A DNA stretch of 64,000 nucleotides from an uncultured Aquimarina sp. (GTDB lineage: Bacteria > Bacteroidota > Bacteroidia > Flavobacteriales > Flavobacteriaceae): positions 62,001 to 126,000 of the forward strand of contig CANNFM010000003.1 of assembly GCA_947503835.1 (NCBI GenBank), given 5' to 3'. The translations under genes and the position numbers were made by a program. A model generated the notes under the pieces. The model did no database searches. It worked only from the letters and a program-made list of their open reading frames with translations, and was not told where the DNA came from. Positions 8,576 to 18,069 of the stretch are shown here, piece after piece; within the stretch, counting starts at the first letter, position 1, and each line of letters opens with the position of its first letter.

Positions 8576-9355
8576 TTGCACAAGCCCATTTTTACACTTC
8601 GTGATTTTATTTTTTAGGGTTTCTATTTGAATTTTGTCACCTATTTCTGTGTTTCCTCTTGGTGCTTCTTTATGGTAAATATGAAATTGTATGGCAACAT
8701 GTTTAATTCGTTTAGAAGAAACTCCCGAATTTAATAATCGTTGTGCAAAATTAAAATCTTCGTACCCCCAGCCAATAAAATCTTGATTATATCCATTAAT
8801 GGCTATGGCATCTTTTCTCCAATACGACATATTGCAGCCTCTTAATTTACTAGAATTTTCAGTGCTTTTTTTGCTTAAAAATTTACTGAAAAAAGGTAAA
8901 TATAGAGCTCTGCTTCTTCGTAATAAACCACTGTTGGTCCAGTAGAATTTAATCGTTTTGTTTTGTAAAACTTTTTTCGAGTATTCTTCTTTTAGTGAAA
9001 TCCGACTGCCGAATAAATAGGTGTTCTGTTCTGATAGCCTAATGTGGTCTTTTATAAAATGCCTATGCAAAATTACATCACCATCTATTTGTATAATGTA
9101 ATCCGAGGTGATCTGTTGCAATGCCTTGTTAAGGATTATTGTTTTTGTAAATCCTACATCTTCATGCCATATATGTTTTAGAGGAATAGATAATTTGTCT
9201 TTTAACTTTGAGATTAGATGTTTTGTGTCCTCTGTAGAGCCATCATCTGCAATGATAACCTCATTAGGCAAAACACTTTGGGATATAACGCTTAATATTA
9301 CTAATTCTAACGCTTCTGGCCAATTGTATGTTGTAATCAATAGCGTTACCTTCAT
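8570..9355 (-). CDS. Family 2 glycosyltransferase with galactosyltransferase-type C-terminal region
   Basis: 261 residues of GT-A type. It starts MKVTLLITTYNWPEALELVI and contains IIADDGSTEDT (nucleotide site) and the DxD-like DGDVILHRHF near residue 97. The second half, GCNMSYWRKDAIAINGYNQD then GWGYEDFNFAQRL, is the Glyco_transf_7C-like segment seen in chondroitin-type polymerases and WaaE-like enzymes. It likely adds a sugar to LPS or a surface polysaccharide at the cytoplasmic face. The next upstream gene ends two bases before its start codon, so the two are co-transcribed. Donor and acceptor are unknown. Confidence 0.88.
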   Translation of the reverse strand: MKVTLLITTYNWPEALELVILSVISQSVLPNEVIIADDGSTEDTKHLISKLKDKLSIPLKHIWHEDVGFTKTIILNKALQQITSDYIIQIDGDVILHRHFIKDHIRLSEQNTYLFGSRISLKEEYSKKVLQNKTIKFYWTNSGLLRRSRALYLPFFSKFLSKKSTENSSKLRGCNMSYWRKDAIAINGYNQDFIGWGYEDFNFAQRLLNSGVSSKRIKHVAIQFHIYHKEAPRGNTEIGDKIQIETLKNKITKCKNGLVQL

Positions 9356-9357
9356 TA

Positions 9358-10338
9358 TTAAGCTGTCTTGTAATTATCGGTAAGATCAAAAACTCTATCT
9401 ACCCACGATGAGATATGATATTTATTAACTATTTCGGGTTTTACCTCTTCATAAGGGGTTGTAAAAAAAGCTTCTGGAATATTAATATCATCACTGTCTA
9501 CAATTGCAATATTATTAGGGTTGTAAAAATCGTAATTAGCAATATCCTTATTAGTAGTAATGATTTTCTTTTGTAATCCTATGGCTTCAAAAATTCTAAA
9601 CGATAGTCCTTTTTGTTTAGGCCTCTGTAGGTCTAAAAGAATGTTACTTTTGGTAACAAAATCCGAAAAAATAGTTTTTAAAGGGTATGTTTTTTTCGTA
9701 ATTTCTATATCATACGTTTCGATTAATTCTTCGTTATCACCTTTGTCATAGGCTATTAATTTATAATCGATATTATGCTCTTTAAAATACGCCACGAATT
9801 GGGGTAAAACTTTGGATCTCTTATCCAGCGAACCTATATTAAATATGTTGTACTCTACATTTTCGTTGTCGAATGTTTTAATATCGAAATAAATATAATT
9901 AGTGATAAAGCTAAAGTTAAATTCGGCAACATCTTTAGAATCAAAAGAGTATACTTTGTCAAAATAAGGATATATCTTTTTCATTCGAGGATATCGATCA
10001 ATACTATCATTAAAGAAAGTAATTAATTGATCTGTATTCTTACGTATTTTTTTTATAGTTGATAATGACAAATCATCTCCTTTTATGATCAGTATAATAT
10101 CCTGTTTTTCTTGATTGGATAATAACTTAAGTAGTACTTTGTTTAAATGTTGTCTTTTAAAATTGAAATTGAACAAATTTTTAGTGATAAAATTAAGAAT
10201 CTTGTGAAAAAAAGTGGGGTACCTATATTTTAGCTTATAAAAATCCAGGTGTCTAGCTTTGATACCTCGACTTTGAAGCTCTTTTGCTATGTATTTATTA
10301 TAGCCCCATTTGTCTAAACTAATAATAGTTATATTCAC
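9358..10338 (-). CDS. Putative glycosyltransferase, CgeB-like / LPS-biosynthesis type
   Basis: 326 residues. It starts MNITIISLDKWGYNKYIAKE like a GT-B fold N-terminal domain. The segment GLSFRIFEAIGLQKKIITTN (about residues 253-272) and the following NYDFYNPNNIAIV match the C-terminal nucleotide-sugar binding region of CgeB-type and related glycosyltransferases. No signal peptide or membrane helix is visible. It probably forms an operon with the downstream family 2 glycosyltransferase (2-bp gap). An FNR/CRP-like dyad lies 144 bp upstream of the start. The family assignment is moderate; the sugar is unknown. Confidence 0.7.
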   Translation of the reverse strand: MNITIISLDKWGYNKYIAKELQSRGIKARHLDFYKLKYRYPTFFHKILNFITKNLFNFNFKRQHLNKVLLKLLSNQEKQDIILIIKGDDLSLSTIKKIRKNTDQLITFFNDSIDRYPRMKKIYPYFDKVYSFDSKDVAEFNFSFITNYIYFDIKTFDNENVEYNIFNIGSLDKRSKVLPQFVAYFKEHNIDYKLIAYDKGDNEELIETYDIEITKKTYPLKTIFSDFVTKSNILLDLQRPKQKGLSFRIFEAIGLQKKIITTNKDIANYDFYNPNNIAIVDSDDINIPEAFFTTPYEEVKPEIVNKYHISSWVDRVFDLTDNYKTA

Positions 10339-10665
10339 AATATCAATATTTAATTTTTTAATCTAAAACCTAAAATTTTATTGTTTATGTTTATTGGGTA
10401 TAGATTTATGAAATTGTTAAAAATTCTTAAAATAATGCTTAAAAGAGAAGATACCATAACCTTATTAAAGTTTTAGTTGCATTGATTTATATCAATGTTA
10501 TACAGTAATATAGGTAATGATTTTTTCAATTTTAAGGCAAATTTAGGCTTAGCAAAGGTATAGTTTTGTTTGTTAAACTTCAAAAAATAAAAAGCAAGGG
10601 TTTAGCTACAGTAATACAGTGCTTTTTAATACTATGAATTAGTGCGGTCGTAGGATATTTAAGAA
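10339..10665. other. AT-rich intergenic region with no gene
   Basis: A 327-bp gap inside the glycosyltransferase locus, with no convincing open frame. It holds the FNR/CRP-type dyad described separately and presumably the promoter of the 9,358-10,338 gene. Nothing else recognisable. Confidence 0.7.
10482..10495. promoter_or_regulatory. Perfect FNR/CRP-family consensus dyad
   Basis: TTGAT-TTAT-ATCAA matches the classical FNR half-sites exactly, and the flanking C and G extend the dyad to 10480-10497. It lies 144 bp upstream of the 9,358-10,338 start. Whether a Crp/Fnr family regulator of this organism uses this consensus is not known, so the call rests on the motif alone. Confidence 0.45.
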
Positions 10666-11583
10666 TCATTTTATTCTAAAAAACATAGTGGCTATATATA
10701 TAATTTTATCAAGAGAGGTCTTTTTTATTGTTTTTAGCATTTCTTTTCTGTTGACATAGAATAATCTTACTCTTCTGAAATTATTAGCTAACGAAAAACT
10801 GTTGTACGATGTTTTTAATGATTGGATAATTTTTTTTTCTTCTTCTAGAGAATAAGGGCATTTGTTATAAAAGCTATCTATTCTCTTCCTTTTTTCGATA
10901 CGCTTTAAACGTTTAGGCCTTTTATTTTTTTTTGTTTTCTTATCCTTTTTGCTTGAGGCGATAATGTTATTTTGATGATGCCTATATTTTACAAGAGGCT
11001 CATCTAAATAATGAACGTTATTCTCTGTCGAGGCAATATAAGCCAACCACCAATCATGCGGTATGAAATCTGGAAAAGGGATCGCTTTATCGTAAAGCGA
11101 TTTTTTAAAAAGTGCTGCATGACCAGAAACACAATTGTCAATGAGTAGATTTATTGGAGTGTTGATGCTGATTAAATTTTTAGTCTCAGAAAAGCTGTTT
11201 CCTAGTTCATTTAGGTTTTCATCAACAAAAATGGAGTCACAATACACTAAATCACATTGATGTATATGACGCATTAATTTTTCAATTTTTGTGGGCATCC
11301 ACCAATCATCCTGATCTGATAATGCAATATAATTGCCTTTAGCCAATGCTATGCCTCTTTCGAAATTTTTAATGTATCCAACATTAGAGTCAAATGGATG
11401 AATCGTAATATTGCTATGTTTCTCACTATATGTATTTAAAATATCCAATGTTGCATCACTCGAGGCATCATCCACAACAATAATTTCTAAAGGGGTATAT
11501 GTTTGGTGAAGTATACTGTCTAATTGCTCTGAGATGTATGCTGCACCATTATATGTACCAATAACTACGGATACTAATTCCAT
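10666..11583 (-). CDS. Family 2 glycosyltransferase
   Basis: 305 residues of GT-A type. It starts MELVSVVIGTYNGAAYISEQ, followed by IIVVDDASSDATLDIL and the acceptor/metal region ALSDQDDWWMPTKIEKL (DxD-like DQDD). The C-terminal part is very basic (KKDKKTKKNKRPKRLKRIEK, around residue 215) and may contact membrane lipids. It lies just after another family 2 glycosyltransferase on the same strand (4-bp gap), so an operon is likely. It resembles rhamnosyltransferase-type family 2 members (SDQDDWW), acting on O-antigen or exopolysaccharide. The substrate is inferred only from family. Confidence 0.9.
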   Translation of the reverse strand: MELVSVVIGTYNGAAYISEQLDSILHQTYTPLEIIVVDDASSDATLDILNTYSEKHSNITIHPFDSNVGYIKNFERGIALAKGNYIALSDQDDWWMPTKIEKLMRHIHQCDLVYCDSIFVDENLNELGNSFSETKNLISINTPINLLIDNCVSGHAALFKKSLYDKAIPFPDFIPHDWWLAYIASTENNVHYLDEPLVKYRHHQNNIIASSKKDKKTKKNKRPKRLKRIEKRKRIDSFYNKCPYSLEEEKKIIQSLKTSYNSFSLANNFRRVRLFYVNRKEMLKTIKKTSLDKIIYIATMFFRIK

Positions 11584-11587
11584 ACGG

Positions 11588-12634
11588 TTATATTTTATAT
11601 TTCGATTTGATTTTTTTGTTTCGAATCTTAAATATCTTATAGGAGGCGTAGCTATATGCAGAAGAAAATTTATCTAAAATAAAATCGTTAAGTTTTGATT
11701 CTTTATAAAAAGGAAATACATTTTTAAAACCATGCCTTTTGTATGAAGATACAGTGTAAAAGTTTTTAATGACCATCACATCATTTTTAGGAATGTGCTT
11801 TTTTACTTCACTAAAAATAGGGTTGCTCAAAATTTCATGACAGATCTGAATTTTTTCATAGTATTGTATGTATAAAAATTTATGAAACTCTTTTTTGTCT
11901 TCTGTATTGATCTCACTATTCTTCATAGATTCTGAAGAAGTATGCACTCTAAATTTTACTAGTTTATCGCTTATAAAAACAAAATCATGGTTAAGAATTT
12001 TATTTAGAATGAAGATGTAATCTATTAATTGAAAGTAGTTGTCAGGGAAATCGTCTCGAGAATACTTTTCTTTGTTAAACAAAAATGTTGGAGGCTCACC
12101 AATACAGTTATTGAAGATATTAAGAGCTATTAATTGAGCAGTTTCCTTTGGAGAATATACTCGTTCTTCTTTAAATATATTTTCTGTTTTGGGTAGTCTT
12201 TCTGAATAAAATAGTTTGATTTTTGGATTAAATCCTTCTTCAAAAAAATATTCTCTATTACATATTACAAAATCTACATTATGCTTTGTAGCGCAAGTGA
12301 TCATTCTTTCAACACAATTTTCTTCTAATAGATCATCTTGAAATAGGAATTTAACCCATTTAGAAGAGGCTTTCTCTAGTGATTCACACCAGTTGCCTAC
12401 CAAACCTAAATTTTCATCATTTCGATAGACTTTTATACGGTTGTCTTTCTTAGCATATGATTCACAAATTAGAACAGTATCATCTGATGAATGATCATCG
12501 GTAATGATGATTTCTATATTTTTATACGTTTGTCTAAGAGCACTGTCTAAAGTCTCACGTATATATCTGCTACCATTGTATGTAGGAATGCATATAGAAA
12601 CTAATGGTGATTTTTCTTGAGTTACAACGTTCAT
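11588..12634 (-). CDS. Family 2 glycosyltransferase
   Basis: 348 residues. The N-terminal GT-A domain has SICIPTYNGSRYIRETLDSA, IIITDDHSSDDTVLI and KFLFQDDLLEENCVERMI (FQDD as the metal/nucleotide site). The remaining ~130 residues are helical and less conserved. It follows the AlgJ-like gene (39-bp gap) and precedes another glycosyltransferase on the same strand. With its neighbours it suggests assembly of an O-acetylated surface polysaccharide. Cytoplasmic or peripheral membrane. The sugar is unknown. Confidence 0.9.
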   Translation of the reverse strand: MNVVTQEKSPLVSICIPTYNGSRYIRETLDSALRQTYKNIEIIITDDHSSDDTVLICESYAKKDNRIKVYRNDENLGLVGNWCESLEKASSKWVKFLFQDDLLEENCVERMITCATKHNVDFVICNREYFFEEGFNPKIKLFYSERLPKTENIFKEERVYSPKETAQLIALNIFNNCIGEPPTFLFNKEKYSRDDFPDNYFQLIDYIFILNKILNHDFVFISDKLVKFRVHTSSESMKNSEINTEDKKEFHKFLYIQYYEKIQICHEILSNPIFSEVKKHIPKNDVMVIKNFYTVSSYKRHGFKNVFPFYKESKLNDFILDKFSSAYSYASYKIFKIRNKKIKSKYKI

Positions 12635-12672
12635 CTGTAAAAAACTAGGAAGTTAATGGTTTGAAAAAAACG

Positions 12673-13749
12673 TTAATCAGGTGAATGATTGAAATTTTCG
12701 GTTAGTAAAATGTCAATATTCCTTTCAACCAATTCATAACATAAAATATCGGGCTTCTCGGATTCGATTAATTCTTTATTAAAATTATGTCTCCATATAA
12801 AAACAGATTCGCCAAAACTATCGGCAATTGACTCAAAATAAGCTCCAAAAAAAGAATCTCTTAACATTAAAATTTTTAAATCATTTGCATTGCTTTTGTA
12901 ACGTTCTTCGTAGAAATGTGACCCAAAATGATAGTTAGAAGGTACGGTAAGTATTTTTTCTTGGGTGGTAAAACTAAATGGTTTTTTAGGTTTAACATTA
13001 ATAAATTCTTCATTTTGCTCAAGAAAAAGAGCTCTGTTGAGGTCTCCAATGTGTGCCCAAAATTTTTCAATGTCCATATCCTTCATGGTTCTGTAATTAA
13101 AATCTACATTTTTAAAATCGGGCATGATCGCTTCTAATGTGGAGTTGTACGCATAAAACGCTCCGTAGTGATTCCAGTGAGAATCTGTTTTGTGGTACAA
13201 GCGTAAGCTATCATTTTTTGGAAAGTTAGACCCCAGATCTATAAATTTAATATCTAAACTTTTGCAGATAGAGTCTAGTTGCTCGAACTTTGTTTTTCGA
13301 TTACTCTTTTTTATTGGGATCATATTCCCATAAATACTATGCTTATTTGGAGCAATAGAGAAATAGAATTTTATATTTTGTTTATCTAGCCATTCTTTTT
13401 TTTCTAGAAGATTTTTAGAAATCTTAGATAATTGTTTTTGATTGAAAACCACCAATCCTTTAGATTCAGATAATGCATTGCTAAATTTATTTCCTAAAAA
13501 TTTCCAACCATTTTTCCCCTCAACAACTCCATTAGGAATAGGTTCTGAACCAAAAACATTATTTTTCCCCTGTGAGTACACTTTAAACAAATCTGACCGT
13601 AACGGGAAATTTCTTTTAAAATTCAGACTTATTTTCTTTTCCTGTTTATTTACAGGAGTAACTTTAATTTGAAGAATTACAAAAACAAATGGGATTGAAA
13701 TTGTGGTTAAGAATACAATGATAAATATTTTAACAATTTTCTTTTGCAT
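12673..13749 (-). CDS. AlgJ/AlgX-like SGNH-type protein for polysaccharide O-acetylation (copy 1)
   Basis: 358 residues with one N-terminal membrane segment (residues ~5-26, IIVFLTTISIPFVFVIL), so probably an inner-membrane-anchored periplasmic protein. The core contains HKTDSHWNHYGAFYAYNSTL near residue 186, the AlgJ/AlgX/DHHW signature with catalytic Asp-His. A later MLRDSFFGAYFES block supplies the Ser region of an SGNH hydrolase fold. Partner proteins of this type accept acetyl groups brought by an AlgI-type MBOAT protein and pass them to the polymer. It is clearly paralogous to the protein at 15,598-16,653, which sits beside the AlgI homologue. Two copies may modify different positions or polymers. 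Confidence 0.85.
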   Translation of the reverse strand: MQKKIVKIFIIVFLTTISIPFVFVILQIKVTPVNKQEKKISLNFKRNFPLRSDLFKVYSQGKNNVFGSEPIPNGVVEGKNGWKFLGNKFSNALSESKGLVVFNQKQLSKISKNLLEKKEWLDKQNIKFYFSIAPNKHSIYGNMIPIKKSNRKTKFEQLDSICKSLDIKFIDLGSNFPKNDSLRLYHKTDSHWNHYGAFYAYNSTLEAIMPDFKNVDFNYRTMKDMDIEKFWAHIGDLNRALFLEQNEEFINVKPKKPFSFTTQEKILTVPSNYHFGSHFYEERYKSNANDLKILMLRDSFFGAYFESIADSFGESVFIWRHNFNKELIESEKPDILCYELVERNIDILLTENFNHSPD

Positions 13750-13924
13750 ACAAAAGGTCTTATTGAGACTGCTATTATTGGTTTAGTTTGGTTAATGATC
13801 TTAAAAACGAGTTTGTTTTATAGAGATTAAGTTGGCTTTTAAGATAGGTGCAAATGTACTGATTAAATGAAACATCTCTTAATTATTAGATCTGTTTTAG
13901 AGTAAGGGTTTAAGTAACAAAAAG

Positions 13925-13952
13925 AAAAGATCGTCTAATTAGACGATCTTTT
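13925..13952. terminator. Intrinsic terminator, perfect 12-bp stem
   Basis: AAAAGATCGTCT-AATT-AGACGATCTTTT followed by further T residues. It lies about 50 bp after the lipoprotein gene that ends at 14,001 on the minus strand. The T-rich flank on both sides suggests it can work in both directions. Confidence 0.85.
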
Positions 13953-14000
13953 TTTTATCCTTCTTAAGGTTCGAAACTTTGAAAATTTCCTTGGTATATT

Positions 14001-14576
14001 CTACTGTTTTTTATAATTGAAATACCTTTCTTCTTTGATTTCTAGTGTTTGCCCACTTATCTCAGTTGTATATCTTCTCGAATTAATTCCATTTGATCCC
14101 ATACTTAATATGCCTCCTGGGTAAAGATTACCGTTTAATTGAATTATTCCGTCCTCATCTACAAAGGCAATAGCATCATAACCAGGTACCTCTATTGATA
14201 TATTGGTCCCATCAGAATAGGGGCCAGCTACCCAAGAATAGGTCTTTGATGATTCTGCTGTTGGAGTACATGTTAATTGCTGCTCAAGCTCATTGGTGGT
14301 ACCTTCCACAAATTGTACAGATATATCCAGTTGTGATGATGATGTGATAGTGGCGGTACCATCTGCATTGATCACAATTTCTTGTATAGAACAATCTTCA
14401 CTGGTAACATCTATAGGAGCAGAAGATACGTCTGTATTGTTCTCAGAAAAACTACTTACAAAGCCGCGGTTAAATTTCCATGTTCCGGTATAGTCAGGTC
14501 GGTCATTATCATCTGATGAACAAGAAAGAATTACGGTCGAAATAATAAGTAGTAAAAATAATTTGGTTTGTTTCAT
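14001..14576 (-). CDS. Small secreted lipoprotein, unknown function
   Basis: 191 residues from the ATG at 14,576, where a signal peptide starts: MKQTKLFLLLIISTVILSCS with the lipobox Cys followed by SSDDNDRPDY. An in-frame ATG at 14,639 would place 21 extra residues before the signal peptide and is less likely. The mature part begins with YTGTWKFNRGFV, like lipocalin-type lipoproteins of Bacteroidetes. A serine/threonine-rich region and several Cys follow. The Asp-rich sequence after the Cys is compatible with surface export. No function can be assigned. It has its own terminator and does not seem part of the polysaccharide operon. Confidence 0.8.
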   Translation of the reverse strand: MKQTKLFLLLIISTVILSCSSDDNDRPDYTGTWKFNRGFVSSFSENNTDVSSAPIDVTSEDCSIQEIVINADGTATITSSSQLDISVQFVEGTTNELEQQLTCTPTAESSKTYSWVAGPYSDGTNISIEVPGYDAIAFVDEDGIIQLNGNLYPGGILSMGSNGINSRRYTTEISGQTLEIKEERYFNYKKQ

Positions 14577-14810
14577 GATTAATTTTGTTAAGCATTTACC
14601 TAATGTAGGTGATTTGCGTGTGATTATTGATTTTGACATGAAAGACCTGTTTCAGGATGATGATGTTGCAATAAATTTAGTTGCAAGTATTTTATTTATT
14701 TGAAAAAAGAATGCTATATATTGAGTTACAGGTGTTTTAAATAACGATATTCTGTAAAGTGTAGTTGAATAAAAACGGTATAAAAGATAATTGGGTTTTA
14801 CTCTTTTGTT

Positions 14811-15581
14811 CTATGCGTTTTTTGCTAAGAACTTAGGATTGTAATACACTAAAGTTCCTCCTTCTGTGGTGGTATACAATCCAAAATCAAATTCATCAAG
14901 GGCTTTCATAACAGTGATAGAACATTTAGGAATCATTCTATCATGTGTTTCGACCATGAGTACATTAACTTTAGGAAGCCAATGTTGATAATTAGATTCA
15001 AATAAGTTTTTCTCTGCTCCTTCGATATCGATTTTTAGAATGTCTATTTCATCCCAGTTGTGATCTTTAATAATTTGATCAATGGTTATGGATTCGATAT
15101 CATAATCATCTTTGGTAGATTCTTCTATAACAAAACTATTAGTAGCATTAAAAGGGTCAAATACTTTAAAATAGGAGATTTTGTTATATAGCCCTTTATT
15201 AAGAATAGTTATGTTAGTATGGTGCTTCAGGTTTTTGCGAATCATCTCAAGATTGCCACTATCAATTTCAATTAATGCGATAGCAGCAGCAGGGTACTTC
15301 ATTTTAAAGAAAAGAGAAGCTAGGCCAATATTTGCACCAGCATCAATTATGGTTTTTGGCTCAATAGGCAAAGGTAAATTGTATATATTATCGATAAAAA
15401 CTTCATCAAAAGTTTCATGATCTTTTGTGTTTTTTCTAAGATGTATCGTGGTATTATTCGATAATTTAATGCTCTGCTTTTCTTTTTTTAAGGCTCGGGA
15501 TATTTTGATAGAGTCAAAAAACGAGAAATTACGTTTTAAGTTACTAATACCTGCTATTTTTTTTAACATTTTAGTTTTCAT
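14811..15581 (-). CDS. FkbM family SAM-dependent methyltransferase
   Basis: 256 residues. The SAM-binding motif is TIIDAGANIGLASLFFKMKY near residue 78, followed by ALIEIDSGNLEMIRKNL. The FkbM-specific ITIDQIIKDHNWDEIDILKI with the DIEGAE motif lies near residue 170. Members O-methylate sugars or other small molecules. The gene sits 16 bp after the AlgJ-like copy 2 on the same strand, so it likely methylates a sugar of the same surface polysaccharide. Cytosolic; no signal peptide. Confidence 0.88.
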   Translation of the reverse strand: MKTKMLKKIAGISNLKRNFSFFDSIKISRALKKEKQSIKLSNNTTIHLRKNTKDHETFDEVFIDNIYNLPLPIEPKTIIDAGANIGLASLFFKMKYPAAAIALIEIDSGNLEMIRKNLKHHTNITILNKGLYNKISYFKVFDPFNATNSFVIEESTKDDYDIESITIDQIIKDHNWDEIDILKIDIEGAEKNLFESNYQHWLPKVNVLMVETHDRMIPKCSITVMKALDEFDFGLYTTTEGGTLVYYNPKFLAKNA

Positions 15582-15597
15582 GCCTTCCTCAAAATAT

Positions 15598-16653
15598 TTA
15601 TTTGGCTAGAAGAAAATCAACGTCCCTTTCAGCAATTTCATGTAACAAAATATCTGGTTTTTCTGATTCGATCAGATTTTCATCGAATTTATAATCCCAA
15701 ATTAAAAGAGAGTTTCCAAAATTATTTACAATGTATTGTCTAAAATAACCAAAAAACGAATCATTCATCGTCATTATTTTTAAATCATTAATGTCATTTC
15801 GATATCTTAATTCGTAAAAAGATGGATCCTTGTGATAGCCTTTTCGTATGGTCAACGTTTTATCAAGTTGAAATACTTTTTCTGGGTTTTTGAAATTAAA
15901 ATGAATAAATGCTTCGTTTTTTTCTAACTGTAACATTTCATGTAAATCGCCAATAGGATCATTGGTGGTTTCAATAATCATATCATCGATAGTATAATTA
16001 TTAAATTTGGTATTGGCAAAATCTCTATTTATTCGCTTCATAATAGATCCAAACGCATAAAAACCTGCATAGTCATTCCAATGAGAATCGGTTTTATGAT
16101 ATAATCGTATGTTTTCGTCTTTTGGAAAATCTTCACCAAGATTAATAAAATTTATACCTATGACTTTACAAATCGAATCTATCTGCTCCAATTTATTATT
16201 TCTATCATTTTTTTTAATAGGAATCATGTCTCCATAAACACTATGTTTGTTAGGGGCTATAGCAAGATAGAATTTAATGTTTCTTTTTTTTAGCCAATTG
16301 TTTCTGTAAGAGAGTATCCCTTGTAAAGAATCCAGTTCCTTTTTGCTGAAGACGATCATGCCTTTTGATTCTGATAAGGCATTGCTATAGGCGTTACCTA
16401 AAAATTTCCACCCGTTTTTAATGTCGATTACTTTTTTAGGAATAGGATCGGTATCAAAAATATCTGCCTTGATATAAGAATACACTTTAAATAAGTCAGC
16501 TTTTAATGGAAAGTTTCGCTTAAAGTTTAAGCTAATGTCTTTTTCCAGTTTATTAACAGGCTTGACCTTAATCTTTAAAACAGTGAATACAAAAGGTATC
16601 GAAACTATCGATAAACTAAGTATTATGAATATTTTGATTATTTTTCTCTGCAT
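15598..16653 (-). CDS. AlgJ/AlgX-like SGNH-type protein for polysaccharide O-acetylation (copy 2)
   Basis: 351 residues, colinear with copy 1 at 12,673-13,749: the same N-terminal membrane segment, the same NFKRNFPL and NGWKFLGN blocks, and HKTDSHWNDYAGFYAFGSIM with the catalytic Asp-His pair. The C-terminal TMNDSFFGYFRQYIV holds the Ser-bearing motif. It ends next to the FkbM gene and starts three bases after the stop of the AlgI homologue, the standard order for a membrane acyl-carrier/transferase pair. It probably receives acetyl groups from that protein in the periplasm and passes them to a polysaccharide. Confidence 0.87.
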   Translation of the reverse strand: MQRKIIKIFIILSLSIVSIPFVFTVLKIKVKPVNKLEKDISLNFKRNFPLKADLFKVYSYIKADIFDTDPIPKKVIDIKNGWKFLGNAYSNALSESKGMIVFSKKELDSLQGILSYRNNWLKKRNIKFYLAIAPNKHSVYGDMIPIKKNDRNNKLEQIDSICKVIGINFINLGEDFPKDENIRLYHKTDSHWNDYAGFYAFGSIMKRINRDFANTKFNNYTIDDMIIETTNDPIGDLHEMLQLEKNEAFIHFNFKNPEKVFQLDKTLTIRKGYHKDPSFYELRYRNDINDLKIMTMNDSFFGYFRQYIVNNFGNSLLIWDYKFDENLIESEKPDILLHEIAERDVDFLLAK

Positions 16654-16656
16654 AGC

Positions 16657-18069
16657 CTAAAATCTAAAATAGATAAATGGGTTGTAGGATCCTGCAGCAA
16701 TATAAATGATGCATAACAGCAACATTATGATTACGCTAAAATATCTAAAAATTAAGAAATTAGGGTTCTTAAACTTTTCCTCAAGATACGGGTAGATTGG
16801 AGTAGCAAAAATAAGGGCAAGTACAGTTGTAAACACTAATTCATTAGTGTTGCTAAAATAAGCAATAAAATCGTTTACAGTTTGATTACCTTGGGTATAG
16901 ACAAACATAGTTTTGAGATAGGCCATCGACGATTCAAAATCGTCAGCTCTAAATAGTCCCCAACCTATATTAACAACTAGTAATGCATAGAAATGTTGAA
17001 TAGGTTTCCAGGTTTTTTCTAAAATTTTATCAAAACCAAGTTTTTCAATAATAATAAATATACCATGATAAAGGCCCCATATTACAAAAGTCCATTCGGC
17101 TCCATGCCATAAACCAGTAACTAAAAATACGATGAATAAGTTTACATAGGTTCTGTATTTACCTTTTCTGTTTCCACCTAACGGGATATAAAGGTAATCT
17201 CTAAACCATGTAGAAAGAGATATATGCCATCTCCTCCAAAACTCTTGAATGCTTTTCGAAATATATGGGTAATTGAAGTTTTCTAAAAGGTTAAATCCAA
17301 ACATTCTTCCTAGACCGATCGCCATATCCGAATAACCAGAGAAATCATAATAAATTTGGAAACTATAGGCAATGACACCAAACCATGCATAAGGTGTTGA
17401 AAAACCTCCACCGCTTTCCGTAAAAATAATATCTACGGTACTTGCAAAAGTATTAGCTATAATCATCTTTTTAGCTAAACCAATCGTAAAACGTTCTAAA
17501 CCTTTAGCAAAACCATAAAGCGTAACCTCTCTATCTCTAATCTCTTTTTGAATGTCTATATATCGAACAATAGGACCTGCTACTAATTGAGGGAACATGG
17601 TGACGTAAGTCGCAAATTCTAGTAAATTTCTATCTGCTTTTACATTACCTCTATACACATCAATAGTATAAGACATGGTCTGAAAAACATAAAAACTAAT
17701 CCCTAATGGCAATACAATTTCGGGAATGTTATGTAGACTTTCAGAATTTATATCAAGTACATCTAGTATAGAATATAAATTATCGATAGCAAAGTTGAAA
17801 TACTTAAAAACTCCAAGAGTAATAAGGTTGGTAAGTATCGAGATTCTTAATCCAAGCTTGCGTTTTCCTTCTTCTATTAGAATACCGCACTTATAATCAA
17901 CTACAGTAGAAAACAACATGACTAGTACTAAAAACTTCTCACCGTATGTATAAAAATAGATACTAGCTACAAGCAATACTAAGTTTCTGTACTTTTTGGG
18001 AACAATAAAGTACAATAGTAATGTTAAAGGGAAGAAAAGAAGTAAAAAATAGGCGCTACTAAATACCAT
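16657..18069 (-). CDS. MBOAT family membrane O-acyltransferase (AlgI-like)
   Basis: 470 residues with about ten membrane segments. Hallmarks of the AlgI group: LPLGISFYVFQTMSYTIDVY, FPQLVAGPIVRYIDI, the SKSIQEFWRRWHISLSTWFR block and the catalytic-His segment VTGLWHGAEWTFVIWGLYHG. It carries acyl groups, normally acetyl, across the inner membrane to a periplasmic AlgJ/AlgX-like partner encoded immediately downstream. First gene of the acetylation unit; a ~265-bp AT-rich gap precedes it and should hold the promoter. The target polymer is inferred to be the product of the surrounding glycosyltransferases. Confidence 0.93.
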   Translation of the reverse strand: MVFSSAYFLLLFFPLTLLLYFIVPKKYRNLVLLVASIYFYTYGEKFLVLVMLFSTVVDYKCGILIEEGKRKLGLRISILTNLITLGVFKYFNFAIDNLYSILDVLDINSESLHNIPEIVLPLGISFYVFQTMSYTIDVYRGNVKADRNLLEFATYVTMFPQLVAGPIVRYIDIQKEIRDREVTLYGFAKGLERFTIGLAKKMIIANTFASTVDIIFTESGGGFSTPYAWFGVIAYSFQIYYDFSGYSDMAIGLGRMFGFNLLENFNYPYISKSIQEFWRRWHISLSTWFRDYLYIPLGGNRKGKYRTYVNLFIVFLVTGLWHGAEWTFVIWGLYHGIFIIIEKLGFDKILEKTWKPIQHFYALLVVNIGWGLFRADDFESSMAYLKTMFVYTQGNQTVNDFIAYFSNTNELVFTTVLALIFATPIYPYLEEKFKNPNFLIFRYFSVIIMLLLCIIYIAAGSYNPFIYFRF

